Shown here: one piece after another, positions 30,440-37,952 of the stretch
How positions within the stretch are numbered: position 1 is the stretch's first letter
Layout: each line of letters starts with the position of its first letter
NCBI GenBank assembly: GCA_019415645.1
Contig: DXYV01000012.1
Location: 1 to 64,000, forward strand
Source: Clostridiales bacterium
Lineage (GTDB): Bacteria; Bacillota; Clostridia; Oscillospirales; Oscillospiraceae
Reading direction: 5' to 3'
Length of the DNA: 64,000 nt
Position numbers and translations under genes: made by a program
Notes under the pieces: generated by a model
Databases searched by the model: none
What the model was told of the DNA's origin: nothing
Seen by the model: the letters and a program-made list of their open reading frames with translations, nothing else

Positions 30440-31252
30440 TCATACCGCTTTGAGATAGAACGAATAGTGTGCGGTCCCGCCAAACCCGCTTTCGGTGTCC
30501 CACTGTGCCACAACTTCATAGATATGACCGCCGGATTTGAGCGCTATTGCAGTTCCGTCCCACTCCACCGGTTCCCCTTTGGCCGCGGGATTGGACCAAT
30601 CCGCATCGCTCCAGCTCTGGACGCTTACGATGGCGTCGGGCGCTTCCGCGAAGCTCAGCGTCGCGGTCCTCTCCGTCGTTTCCAGCCGAAGCAGCCATTC
30701 TTTACAGTCCAAAGGATGTGGACTGTCCGCTTCGACCCCTGTAACCGTCCCATCGGCGTGTTTGCGCTGCCAGGAGTAAGCTCCCAGCAAAGCCCCAACC
30801 GAAGTTTTCGCACTGACCACCGCCAATGCCGGCGGTTCTTCCAAAAGAACGGCGGCTGTTCCGGCTTGCAGCAATTCGTTGGCATACCGGTTCAGCGCCT
30901 CGCAGGGCTCATATTCGGTCCGATAGCCCACACCGTCAATCACCAGAAACGGGTTATATGCCATGATGCTGGTCTGCGTGCCATCCGTCATGGTCAGGGT
31001 CACGATAACGCCCTGCCCCGCGTACTCCGTGTAAGAGGAATCCTCCTCATAAATCACCACATCCTTCAAAAGTTCCACCAGTTCATGGAGATCTTCAATT
31101 TGGAGCGTCGTGTCAGGCGGCGTCAACTGCACCGTCGCCGATAAGACTTCCGTCGTATCCAGCTCTTTATACGGCCTTGTGCCCGCAGCAGAACATCCGG
31201 CCAGGCCCAGCACGCTCCCCAGCGCCAAGATCCATGCAAGCAGCTTCTTCAT
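30440..31252 (-). CDS. Predicted lipoprotein of unknown function
   Basis: 270 residues with a lipoprotein signal (KKLLAWILALGSVLGLAGC, lipobox LAGC, Cys20). The mature part is mixed alpha/beta. It has an acidic central helix region (LHELVELLKDVVIYEED), a GYRTEYEPCEALNRYANELL segment and a beta-rich C-terminus rich in Trp and Ser. No enzyme motif is visible. AAAGGGGCG precedes the ATG. No other gene is near enough for an operon. It is probably an extracytoplasmic binding or regulatory protein. Confidence 0.75.
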   Translation of the reverse strand: MKKLLAWILALGSVLGLAGCSAAGTRPYKELDTTEVLSATVQLTPPDTTLQIEDLHELVELLKDVVIYEEDSSYTEYAGQGVIVTLTMTDGTQTSIMAYNPFLVIDGVGYRTEYEPCEALNRYANELLQAGTAAVLLEEPPALAVVSAKTSVGALLGAYSWQRKHADGTVTGVEADSPHPLDCKEWLLRLETTERTATLSFAEAPDAIVSVQSWSDADWSNPAAKGEPVEWDGTAIALKSGGHIYEVVAQWDTESGFGGTAHYSFYLKAV

Positions 31253-31450
31253 TTCAGACGCCCCTTTCGTTTTTCGCTCGCTTACTTATTCAGACGCAAA
31301 AAAATCGGCCCAGTTCCCTGCCCACGTTACAAACAGGATTTTGATTGGCTACAAAAAGAGAGCGGATACGACATCTCTTCTCTCCCCCGCCAAACTTAAC
31401 GCTTCTTTCATTATGGTCGCTCAGACAAAAAAGGAAAGCGTGTTTTAGGC

Positions 31451-31479
31451 TTGACAAACCGGCCGTTTCTTCTTATAAT
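31451..31479 (+). promoter_or_regulatory. Consensus promoter of tRNA-Leu
   Basis: TTGACA at 31451-31456 and TATAAT at 31474-31479 separated by exactly 17 bases: a perfect sigma-A consensus, 33 bases before the tRNA. Confidence 0.93.
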
Positions 31480-31511
31480 AGATAAGCACGCAAGAAATAA
31501 GTGCAAAAAAT

Positions 31512-31597
31512 GCGGGCGTGCTGGAACTGGTAGACTGGCAAGCTTGAGGTGCTTGTGTCCCATGGACGTACGGGTTCGAGTCCCGTCGCCCGCACCA
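31512..31597 (+). tRNA. tRNA-Leu (anticodon GAG)
   Basis: Acceptor GCGGGCG / CGCCCGC with discriminator A and encoded CCA. The anticodon stem is CAAGC/GCTTG and the loop TTGAGGT gives anticodon GAG. The long variable arm (TGTCCCATGGACGTA) is typical of class II leucine tRNAs. It is a single tRNA unit with its own promoter and terminator. Confidence 0.95.
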
Positions 31598-31598
31598 C

Positions 31599-31633
31599 AA
31601 AAAAGGACATCTGCTTTGCAGATGTCCTTTTTT
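31599..31633 (+). terminator. Terminator after tRNA-Leu
   Basis: AAGGACATCTGC / GCAGATGTCCTT stem with flanking A-run and T-run directly after the tRNA. The same GGACATCTGC arm is found in the hairpin at 34355-34395. Confidence 0.9.
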
Positions 31634-31670
31634 GTGGGTTCCGCCGCCGCAGGGCAGCTCCACCCTTCGG

Positions 31671-31771
31671 GATTAAAATGCTCGGGGCGGCGGAGCCGCC
31701 CCTGCACCGAGGTTTTGCCTGCGGCAAAACGCTCGTACGGCGCACCCGCGCCGCCGGCCAGAAGGCCGGTT
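31671..31771 (+). repeat. Modular hairpin repeat, copy B
   Basis: Order of modules: AATGCTCGGG, a GGCGGC hairpin, CTGCACCGAGGTTTTG, a TGCGGCA hairpin, AAAACGCTCGTACGGCGCA, CGCGCCGCCGGCCAGAAGGCCGG. The same modules in the same order occur at 34647-34752 on the other strand. It begins about 40 bases after a tRNA terminator hairpin. Confidence 0.75.
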
Positions 31772-31983
31772 GGGTTGGTTCTCCTATACCTTTTCGAGAT
31801 TTCAAAATATCGATTTTAGCCGTTCCCTCCAAAAAGAGAGACATGACATATGTCGTGTCTCTCTTTTGGGTTTCGCCGCGCAAAGGCCTGCTTCCTCTCA
31901 GACACCCGCTCGTATCTCGTATTTCTGAGGTGTCACATACGAAAGGTTTGTTTTCAAAAACAGTCTGCGCTTGTCCCTCCATA
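31772..31983. other. Non-coding stretch with a second terminator-like hairpin
   Basis: Holds the near-perfect inverted repeat AAAAGAGAGACA...TGTCTCTCTTTT at 31832-31866, preceded by AGCCGTTCCCTCC. A similar run (GGCCGTCCCGTCC followed by AAAAGGGAGGACAT) precedes the hairpin at 34355. The rest shows no gene. It may also terminate the sigma/anti-sigma transcript coming from the right. Confidence 0.5.
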
Positions 31984-32622
31984 TTACACCGTCTCCGCTA
32001 TCATCGCGGTCCATTCCTCCACCGCAGCGCCAGAGGAGATGCTGAGCGAATACGAGAAGCCGTTCGCCGACCAGATTGCCAAGGTATAGCGGCCCGAGTT
32101 TCCTTTCAGAATCACTGTAATGTCGCCTACGGTAAGCTCACTGGTCGTATCGTAGAGGTTTGAGTCCCCCGAGTTGTCCTCGTCTCCCGCGCTTTTTCGA
32201 AAGACGGCTTCTTCGTGGTCGCTATGGTATTGAATTTCGGCCAGTTCTCCCCAATAGGCCGTATAAAGTATTTCTGACGGTTCAAAGGGAAGGCTTTTTA
32301 CATCGGCCACCTCAAATCCCACGAGTCCTGCCAACTCTTCCGCAGAGGCAGCTTCCACGATGTCAGGCACAACCTGGACTCCGGATGGCAGAGGCGGTTC
32401 GGACACCGGTCCAGAGATTCGCGTCGCTCCCCACATACCTGCCACAAGGAGAACAAAGCATGCCGCCAACGGCACAAACTTTCGATATTTTTGGAACTGC
32501 GTGACCTTTGCCGGAGGGGCAGCGACCGTTTCGGTTTGAATGCGGTTGAGAATCCTCAGCTTCATTTCCTCCGTTACTTCGATTTGATCCATAATCTCCT
32601 CATAGGCTTTCTTCAAAGTCAT
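31984..32622 (-). CDS. Probable anti-sigma factor with extracytoplasmic DUF4367-like domain
   Basis: 212 residues. A cytosolic N-terminus of about 47 residues (KKAYEEIMDQIEVTEEMK) is followed by one membrane helix (VPLAACFVLLVAGMWG) and an outside domain. It overlaps the ECF sigma gene by 23 bases, the standard sigma/anti-sigma layout, so it probably holds that sigma factor at the membrane. AGGAGG lies just before the ATG. Its last 100 residues align with the C-terminus of the secreted protein at 33299-34195 (shared pattern SGD.N.Y, then VTI/VIL-KG.SG, YSLSIS/YSVSAS and a final helix). I infer a signal-sensing domain. Confidence 0.75.
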   Translation of the reverse strand: MTLKKAYEEIMDQIEVTEEMKLRILNRIQTETVAAPPAKVTQFQKYRKFVPLAACFVLLVAGMWGATRISGPVSEPPLPSGVQVVPDIVEAASAEELAGLVGFEVADVKSLPFEPSEILYTAYWGELAEIQYHSDHEEAVFRKSAGDEDNSGDSNLYDTTSELTVGDITVILKGNSGRYTLAIWSANGFSYSLSISSGAAVEEWTAMIAETV

Positions 32623-33145
32623 ACCCCTCCTTCAGAATCTCTTTCAGCCTGATGCGGCCCCGGCGCAGATCGGAGCGGACCGTGACCTCCTTCCGGCCGA
32701 GCATCTGGGCAATCTGTGCGGTGGAATAGCCCTCATAATAAAACAGGTGTATGACCTCTCGGTATTTTATGGGCAAAGATTTCACTGCGTCCCAAACGAA
32801 GGACAGATCCTCCCGCTCCTCTGCTGCGAGCGCGTCACTCAGTTCATCTGTGGCGCGCACTCGGTTATAGTCGATCCGATTCTTGCTCAAATTGCCTGCC
32901 GCACGCAGCAGCCATGCTTTCTCATGGGTGCCGTTTGCGAAGGCCGGAGCGGTTCTTAAAAACTGAAGTAAGGTATCCTGTAAGATCTCCTCTGCATCGC
33001 TCATGTTATGCAGATAGGAATACGCCAGCCGGAGGATACTGTTGCCGTACTCGTCCAGTATGCGCTCTGCCTGGCGGTTGATCTCCGCCCTGTCTACCGT
33101 CTGCACCGTCTCCGCCGCCTTTTGTTCGGCGTGAGCCGGAGCCAT
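32600..33145 (-). CDS. ECF-type RNA polymerase sigma factor
   Basis: 181 residues from the chosen ATG. Region 2 is ILRLAYSYLHNMSDAEEILQD and region 4 is SLPIKYREVIHLFYYEGYSTAQIAQMLGRKEVTVRSDLRRGR. The start is uncertain. The ATG at 33145 lacks a good ribosome site, whereas the ATG at 33232 has GGGGGA upstream and would add 29 residues that include a hydrophobic, signal-peptide-like stretch (MVWLCSALAALMAPAHA). The downstream overlapping gene is its likely anti-sigma factor, and the secreted protein gene upstream on the same strand is its likely target. Confidence 0.85.
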   Translation of the reverse strand: MAPAHAEQKAAETVQTVDRAEINRQAERILDEYGNSILRLAYSYLHNMSDAEEILQDTLLQFLRTAPAFANGTHEKAWLLRAAGNLSKNRIDYNRVRATDELSDALAAEEREDLSFVWDAVKSLPIKYREVIHLFYYEGYSTAQIAQMLGRKEVTVRSDLRRGRIRLKEILKEGYDFEESL

Positions 33146-33298
33146 CAGAGCAGCTAAAGCTGAGCAGAGCCACACCATGCCCCTGCTGGCCCAACCGAAA
33201 AGCGGCGCTCTTTGCTCAAAACAGCATTCCATGTCTATCCCCCATGACTGGCAGGCAGACCATACGACCATGTGGTGTATGGTCTGCCTGCATCGTAG

Positions 33299-34195
33299 TT
33301 ATGCGATCTCGCAGATCAGGGCCGCCATCTCCGTGCGGCTCATACCAGCGCTGGCGCTGACGGAATAAGTATACTCCCCGTCTGTCCAGGTGGCAAGATA
33401 CGCCTTGCCGGACTCGCCCTTTATTGTGACTTCCATGCCGTCCACCTCAGAAACAGAGGTTTCCGCATAGCTGTTGTAGTCGCCGCTGATGTCTTCCGTT
33501 CCGACGCCCTTGCGGACACGGATCGTGTCATCCCCGCTCTCGTACAGGACGTCGATCAGTTCGCCGTCAATGGAGGAGATGGAGACGCGGTCATAGTTCC
33601 CGACAGACTCCGGAGCGCGCATCTCGAAGCCAGCGACCTCGCTTGCTTCCGCCAGTGAACTGCAATCGATGAACGGGTTCGGAATCTGCACACTATCTTC
33701 ATTTGATTCTGTTTTGATCACGATTTTTCCATTCTCCAGAGCAACGGCATTGTTACCCAAGAGCACATTGAACATTTCCAGAGGGACGTAAGTGGTGCCG
33801 TCCACCGCATAGGGGGCGGCGCCCAGGCTCAGGGGTGCTGTGGCTCCAACCGCCCCTTCAATACTGGTGATCGCTTGGTAGGAATCCTCCCCGATGGTAA
33901 TGGTCATGTGCATTTCTCCGCTGTCAACGGTGACTGCCCCGTTGCCGCTCCAGGTGACAGTAAAGCCCAACGGCTCGGCGATCGCCCGCAGAGGCACCAT
34001 GATGACGGCGTCTACGGACACGTCCTTTCCGTTGATCTCGAAGGTGTAGCGGCCCGAGGTTTCCTCCGGTGTTTCCGAGATCACCGCAGGCGGCTTGGAA
34101 ATCAGTGTGGGTAACTCCTCTTGGGCGGCAAAGGCCGGGGTGAACATGGCGCAGGCCAGAGCCAGAGATGTGGCGGCGGCAATCGTTTTTTTCAT
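33299..34195 (-). CDS. Secreted stalk-domain protein sharing a domain with the anti-sigma factor
   Basis: 298 residues. A cleavable signal peptide (KKTIAAATSLALACAMFTPAFA, probable cut before AQEE) is present. Residues about 45-165 resemble the copper amine oxidase N-terminal (stalk) domain common in Firmicutes surface proteins (INGKDVSVDAVIMVPLRAIAEPLGF, VDGTTYVPLEMFNVLLG). The C-terminal 120 residues resemble the outer domain of the anti-sigma factor encoded just downstream. AAAGGATGA supports the ATG at 34195. It is probably part of the sigma regulon and may compete with, or report to, the anti-sigma sensor (inference). Confidence 0.75.
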   Translation of the reverse strand: MKKTIAAATSLALACAMFTPAFAAQEELPTLISKPPAVISETPEETSGRYTFEINGKDVSVDAVIMVPLRAIAEPLGFTVTWSGNGAVTVDSGEMHMTITIGEDSYQAITSIEGAVGATAPLSLGAAPYAVDGTTYVPLEMFNVLLGNNAVALENGKIVIKTESNEDSVQIPNPFIDCSSLAEASEVAGFEMRAPESVGNYDRVSISSIDGELIDVLYESGDDTIRVRKGVGTEDISGDYNSYAETSVSEVDGMEVTIKGESGKAYLATWTDGEYTYSVSASAGMSRTEMAALICEIA

Positions 34196-34354
34196 GGTCA
34201 ATCATCCTTTCCAATCATATTTGTCTGACGTTGAACTGCCTTTCTGTCGTTCTGCCTGAAATACAGTTAGGCGACAAGAAATGTTGCAGCATTGAAAAAG
34301 ATTTTTTCACGGCAGACCCATTTGATGATTGCGTTTGGCCGTCCCGTCCAAAAG

Positions 34355-34416
34355 GGAGGACATCTGCTGAACGCAGATGTCCTCCCTTTTGATTCGATAT
34401 TGGAATGCTCGGGGCG
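34355..34416 (+). repeat. Truncated copy of the modular hairpin repeat (copy E)
   Basis: Hairpin AGGACATCTGC / GCAGATGTCCT, then GATTCGATATTGG and AATGCTCGGGGCGG. Copy B shows the same hairpin arm and the same AATGCTCGGGGCGG, with a longer gap between. The later modules are missing here. Confidence 0.6.
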
Positions 34417-34539
34417 GCTCTTTCGTAGCGACGTGTGCAATCCGTGTGTAATTTTGACCGTTCCCCTATCGCCGTAAGGGTCCTATTATCACGCGAACGG
34501 CCATTTCATGAAAACCGCAATCCCGTGCGCGAGCAAGAA

Positions 34540-34578
34540 AAACCCGCAATTCCTTGTAAACAAAGGATTGCGGGTTTG
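34540..34578. terminator. Isolated bidirectional hairpin
   Basis: AAACCCGCAATTCCTT and its complement AAGGATTGCGGGTTT with a short loop. No gene ends next to it. It could catch readthrough from the tRNA array. Confidence 0.55.
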
Positions 34579-34646
34579 TAATATCGCAGCACTATAAATG
34601 TCTATTCTGCCCAAAGCCAAATCGAAGCCCCGGGTGGCAGCCTCTA

Positions 34647-34752
34647 AACCGGCCATCTGGCCGGCGGCGCGTTTGCGCTGTACAAGCGTTTTCCCCTATG
34701 GCGAAAACCTTGGCGCAGGGCGAATTCACTTCGCCCGAGCATTGAAATGCCG
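34647..34752 (-). repeat. Modular hairpin repeat, copy C
   Basis: On the minus strand: GGCATTTCAATGCTCGGG, a GCGAA/TTCGC hairpin, CTGCGCCAAGGTTTTCG, loop, AAAACGCTTGTACAGCGCA, CGCGCCGCCGGCCAGATGGCCGG. The final 40 bases match copy B at most positions. It lies immediately downstream of the tRNA array terminator, just as copy B follows the tRNA-Leu terminator. Confidence 0.75.
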
Positions 34753-34785
34753 AAGAGCGGAGGCCGCCTTCGGCGGCCGGAGAGC

Positions 34786-34821
34786 AAAAAGAAAGACACG
34801 CAAAGAGCGTGTCTTTCTTTT
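34786..34821 (-). terminator. Terminator of the tRNA array
   Basis: AAAGACACGC / GCGTGTCTTT stem with flanking A-run and T-run directly after tRNA-Lys on the minus strand. Confidence 0.9.
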
Positions 34822-34897
34822 TGGTGACCCAGCGGGGACTCGAACCCCGGACCTTCGCCTTAAAAGGGCGTTGCTCTACCAACTGAGCTACTGGGTC
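34822..34897 (-). tRNA. tRNA-Lys (anticodon TTT)
   Basis: Acceptor GACCCAG / CTGGGTC with discriminator A and encoded CCA. The anticodon loop CTTTTAA gives TTT. D-loop AGTTGGTA and T-loop TTCGAGT are normal. The first anticodon-stem pair is A-A. Last of five tRNAs on the minus strand. Confidence 0.95.
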
Positions 34898-34942
34898 ATA
34901 TGCAAATGGGCTGTCAATTTTCACAACCCGGAATTCAAGGGC

Positions 34943-35017
34943 TGGCAGGGATGGCTGGACTCGAACCAGCGAATGAGGGAGTCAAAGTCCCTTGCCTTAC
35001 CACTTGGCTACACCCCT
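34943..35017 (-). tRNA. tRNA-Gln (anticodon TTG)
   Basis: Acceptor AGGGGTG / CATCCCT (one G-T pair), encoded CCA. Anticodon stem AGGGA/TCCCT, loop CTTTGAC gives TTG. Lies between tRNA-His and tRNA-Lys. Confidence 0.94.
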
Positions 35018-35033
35018 GTATCAAAGAAACAGG

Positions 35034-35062
35034 AAAAGGGCCGGAGCCGATGCTCCGGCCCT
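35034..35062 (-). terminator. Terminator-like hairpin inside the tRNA array
   Basis: GGGCCGGAGC / GCTCCGGCCC with a short loop followed by TTTTCC on the minus strand, between tRNA-His and tRNA-Gln. It would reduce expression of the last two tRNAs or mark a processing site. Confidence 0.7.
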
Positions 35063-35072
35063 CTTCTTCGTA

Positions 35073-35150
35073 TGGGGTGGGAGATGGGACTCGAACCCAC
35101 GACCCTCGGAACCACAATCCGATGCTCTAACCAACTGAGCTACACCCACC
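35073..35150 (-). tRNA. tRNA-His (anticodon GTG)
   Basis: Acceptor GTGGGTG with the extra 5-prime G of histidine tRNAs opposite discriminator C, encoded CCA. Anticodon stem TCGGA/TCCGA, loop TTGTGGT gives GTG. One T-T mismatch in the acceptor stem. Confidence 0.94.
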
Positions 35151-35192
35151 ATACAAGAGAACACGCAATAGAAGCTTGCGCCTGAAGGGAGA

Positions 35193-35269
<77 letters not shown>

Positions 35270-35272
35270 ATA

Positions 35273-35348
35273 TGGAGCGGGTGATGGGAATCGAACCCAC
35301 GCGACCAGCTTGGAAGGCTGGGATTCTACCATTGAACTACACCCGCAC
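35273..35348 (-). tRNA. tRNA-Gly (anticodon TCC)
   Basis: Acceptor GCGGGTG / CACCCGC, discriminator T and encoded CCA. Anticodon stem CCAGC/GCTGG, loop CTTCCAA gives TCC. First tRNA of the array; only three bases separate it from tRNA-Arg. Confidence 0.95.
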
Positions 35349-35383
35349 GGGCGCTGAAACTCTGTGAATGTCAGCCTGAAAAA

Positions 35384-35412
35384 TATAACATAAAATCGTA
35401 TCCTTGTCAAGC
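35384..35412 (-). promoter_or_regulatory. Promoter of the five-tRNA array
   Basis: On the minus strand TTGACA (35407-35412), 17 bases, then TATATT (35384-35389), with an AT-rich upstream stretch. It lies 36 bases before tRNA-Gly. Confidence 0.9.
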
Positions 35413-35452
35413 TGTTTTCAAAAATTTTCTCGTGTTTCCGCGGCCGGTCCTT

Positions 35453-35481
35453 GTGCCCTTCGGTCGAATATGGTAAACTAG
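35453..35481 (+). promoter_or_regulatory. Possible promoter of the DUF362 gene
   Basis: TTGTGC at 35453-35458 and TAAACT at 35476-35481 with a 17-base spacer, divergent from the tRNA promoter. Confidence 0.55.
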
Positions 35482-35559
35482 CAGAGCATGGACCGGCTTC
35501 CGGTCCCCGGCACAGCCGCCGTGTGCGGTATTCGAGGAAGGAAAGGACTGCAACATTCT

Positions 35560-36681
35560 ATGACATGCTCCAAAGTTTATTTTGGTGACTTTCGAGCCAC
35601 TTATACGGAAAATCTGCAGCAAAAGCTGACGCGGCTGATGAAAACGGCCGGCATGGGCGACCTGAACTTTGACAAGCAGTATGCGGCCATCAAACTCCAT
35701 TTCGGCGAACCCGGCAATCTGGCTTTTCTGCGTCCGAATTGGGCCCGGACCGTGGCCGATTTCGTGCGGGAGCGGGGCGGAAAGCCCTTTTTGACCGACT
35801 GCAACACCCTGTATGTGGGCGGGCGAAAAAACGCGCTGGATCATCTGGATTCCGCCTATCTCAACGGATTCACTCCCCTGACCACGGGCTGCCACTGCAT
35901 CATTGCCGACGGCCTGAAGGGGACTGACGAGGTCTGTGTTCCCGTAGAGGGCGGAACCTATGTAAAAGAGGCCAAAATTGGCCGCGCCATTATGGATGCG
36001 GATATTTTCATCTCCCTCACCCACTTCAAGGGCCATGAGCAGACAGGTATGGGCGGTTGCCTGAAGAACATCGGCATGGGCTGCGGGTCCCGCGCAGGCA
36101 AGATGGAGATGCACTCTGCCGGAAAGCCCCGGGTCGCGCAGGACCGCTGTGTGGGCTGCGGCATGTGCGCCCGAGTGTGCGCACACTCCGCCCTCTCGTT
36201 CGTCGACCACAAGGCCTCCATTGATCACAGCCGCTGTGTGGGCTGCGGTCGCTGCATCGGCGTCTGTCCTCAGGACGCCATCCACGCCGCGAACGACGAG
36301 TCAGTGGACATTTTGAACCGCAAAATCGCGGAATATACCAAAGCCGTGGTGGATGGCCGCCCCTGCTTCCATATCAGCCTGGTCATGGACGTCTCTCCCA
36401 ACTGCGACTGCCACGCGGAAAACGACGCGCCCATTGTGCCCAATGTCGGAATGTTCGCCTCCTTTGATCCCGTGGCGCTGGATCAGGCCTGCGCTGATGC
36501 GGTCAACGCCATGCCCATCAACCCTCACTCTGTCCTGGGCGACCCGGACCACGACCACGGACATGCCGACGGCAGCGACCACTTCGATTTCTCCCATCCG
36601 GACACCAACTGGCGGGTCTGCCTGGAGCACGCGGAGCATCTGGGCCTGGGCAGCCGCCAGTACGAACTGATCAAAATTTAA
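35560..36681 (+). CDS. DUF362 domain protein with two 4Fe-4S clusters
   Basis: 373 residues. The DUF362 domain (IKLHFGEPGN, SLTHFKGHEQTGMGGCLKNIGMG) is interrupted near residues 195-250 by two ferredoxin motifs (CVGCGMCARVC and CVGCGRCIGVCP). The C-terminal part has a His/Asp-rich run (DPDHDHGHADGSDHFD) that could bind a metal. Such proteins occur widely in anaerobes, sometimes beside Fe-S maturation or redox genes, but their reaction is not established. The ribosome-site spacing (AAAGGA to ATG, about 13 bases) is long. It is a single-gene unit ending in a strong terminator. Confidence 0.85.
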   Translation: MTCSKVYFGDFRATYTENLQQKLTRLMKTAGMGDLNFDKQYAAIKLHFGEPGNLAFLRPNWARTVADFVRERGGKPFLTDCNTLYVGGRKNALDHLDSAYLNGFTPLTTGCHCIIADGLKGTDEVCVPVEGGTYVKEAKIGRAIMDADIFISLTHFKGHEQTGMGGCLKNIGMGCGSRAGKMEMHSAGKPRVAQDRCVGCGMCARVCAHSALSFVDHKASIDHSRCVGCGRCIGVCPQDAIHAANDESVDILNRKIAEYTKAVVDGRPCFHISLVMDVSPNCDCHAENDAPIVPNVGMFASFDPVALDQACADAVNAMPINPHSVLGDPDHDHGHADGSDHFDFSHPDTNWRVCLEHAEHLGLGSRQYELIKI

Positions 36682-36730
36682 GGGTTCTCTTCTTCTCACG
36701 CCGTTTCGGTGTTTCGTCCCAAAGAATCAC

Positions 36731-36770
36731 AAGCGGGCGCCTCGTTTCCTGCGAGGCGCCCGCTTCTTTT
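36731..36770. terminator. Terminator between convergent DUF362 and LysR genes
   Basis: AAGCGGGCGCCTCG / CGAGGCGCCCGCTT stem followed by CTTTTG on the plus strand. Confidence 0.88.
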
Positions 36771-36776
36771 GTTCTC

Positions 36777-37703
36777 TTAGAGCACCTGGCCGCCCTCTTC
36801 CCGGTGATCTGTCAGATATTCATAAAAAGCCTGTGCGGCCCGCGGCAGGCGCCGGTCCTCCAGATAGGCCACGCCGCAAAACCGGCGACAGTATTCCTCC
36901 TCCAGAGGGCGGAAGGCAATATTGTCTTCCCACGCCTTTCGGTGGGGTTTCCGCATGGACTGGAGATACCCCCGCTCAGAAATCAGCGAGATTCCATACC
37001 CCAGGCTGACCGCTTCTCCGATAAAGGAGGCAAACTCGCACTCAAAATGGACATTCGGACGGAAGCCGGCCCGCTCGCAGAACACATAGGTCAGTTCCTG
37101 AACGTCGGAGTTGGCGTTGTTGCAGTAGAACCGCTCTTTGCGCAGATCGGACAGCGACAAGGTCGGCCGGTCTGCCAGCGGGTGGTAGCGGGAGAGGATA
37201 ATGCCCATCCGTTCCACAAACAACTCCTGCCAGCAAATGCGCTCCCCTTGGAGGGGTATTGTGGAGATGGCCAGGTCAATCTCCCGGTTCTCCAGCGCCG
37301 CACGCAGCTTTCTTGAATCGTACTGCCGCAGCCGGAAGCTCACATCGGGCCGCTCCAGCGCAAAGCCCCGGGTGCAGTTCAGCATCCAGTTGGGCTCGCC
37401 GGCTGGGAAAGCCGAACCAACCCGCACGCTGCCCGCCCGTCCGTCGGCCATCTCTTCCAGCTCGGCCTGCATGTCGCCGATGGTGTAGAGAATCTGCTCG
37501 GTGTACCGCAGGGCCACCTGCCCGTATTCGTTCAGGCGGATATGCTTTCCTTCCCGGTCAAATAAGCGTACGCCAAGGTCGTCCTCCAGCCGGGCGATGA
37601 CCTTCGACAGGGCCGGCTGGGTCATATGGAGCTGCTCCGCAGCCTGCGTGATGTGCTCGGTCTTTGCCGCCTGAAGGAAGCAGCTGAGCTGATTGAGTTC
37701 CAT
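36777..37703 (-). CDS. LysR family regulator (1)
   Basis: 308 residues with the N-terminal winged helix (LNQLSCFLQAAKTEHITQAAEQLHMTQPALSKVIARLEDD, read in parts) and a periplasmic-binding-like effector domain. The ATG at 37703 has AAAGGGGG nine bases upstream. It is divergent from the GPH transporter gene with 250 bases between, so it most likely controls the transporter/hydrolase/ene-reductase genes to its right. LysR proteins usually respond to a pathway compound; the effector here is unknown. Confidence 0.9.
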   Translation of the reverse strand: MELNQLSCFLQAAKTEHITQAAEQLHMTQPALSKVIARLEDDLGVRLFDREGKHIRLNEYGQVALRYTEQILYTIGDMQAELEEMADGRAGSVRVGSAFPAGEPNWMLNCTRGFALERPDVSFRLRQYDSRKLRAALENREIDLAISTIPLQGERICWQELFVERMGIILSRYHPLADRPTLSLSDLRKERFYCNNANSDVQELTYVFCERAGFRPNVHFECEFASFIGEAVSLGYGISLISERGYLQSMRKPHRKAWEDNIAFRPLEEEYCRRFCGVAYLEDRRLPRAAQAFYEYLTDHREEGGQVL

Positions 37704-37952
37704 GGTCTTTCGCCCCCTTTCCACCAGCTTACCTCATTGCGGCAAAGATTGCAAGTCATTCATGACTTTAACATCATAATTTTATGTATAAATGTGAATT
37801 TGACAGAATATATGTACTGAAATATAATAGACCCGCAGTACTTCCTGCGGCAGAAAATTGTACAGTTTTCAAGTCCTTGCTTGACGGATTTTGTGGCAGG
37901 CCACCACAGGAGACCGTTATTTCTGTTCCGTAAAGAAAGGGAGAGACAAACT

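Larger units (their letters stand above)
34196..34646. other. Intergenic region with a truncated repeat and two terminator hairpins
   Basis: No gene is visible. It contains the hairpin/AATGCTCGGGGCGG fragment described separately (34355-34416), and a second inverted repeat at about 34540-34578 (AAACCCGCAAT / ATTGCGGGTTT) that could terminate from either side. The first 60 bases hold the promoter region of the secreted-protein gene. Confidence 0.5.

Noticed and set aside
31598..31983. Genomic-island attachment site after tRNA-Leu
   Set aside because: No copy of the tRNA 3-prime end, integrase or island genes nearby; the sequence is explained by the hairpin repeat family.
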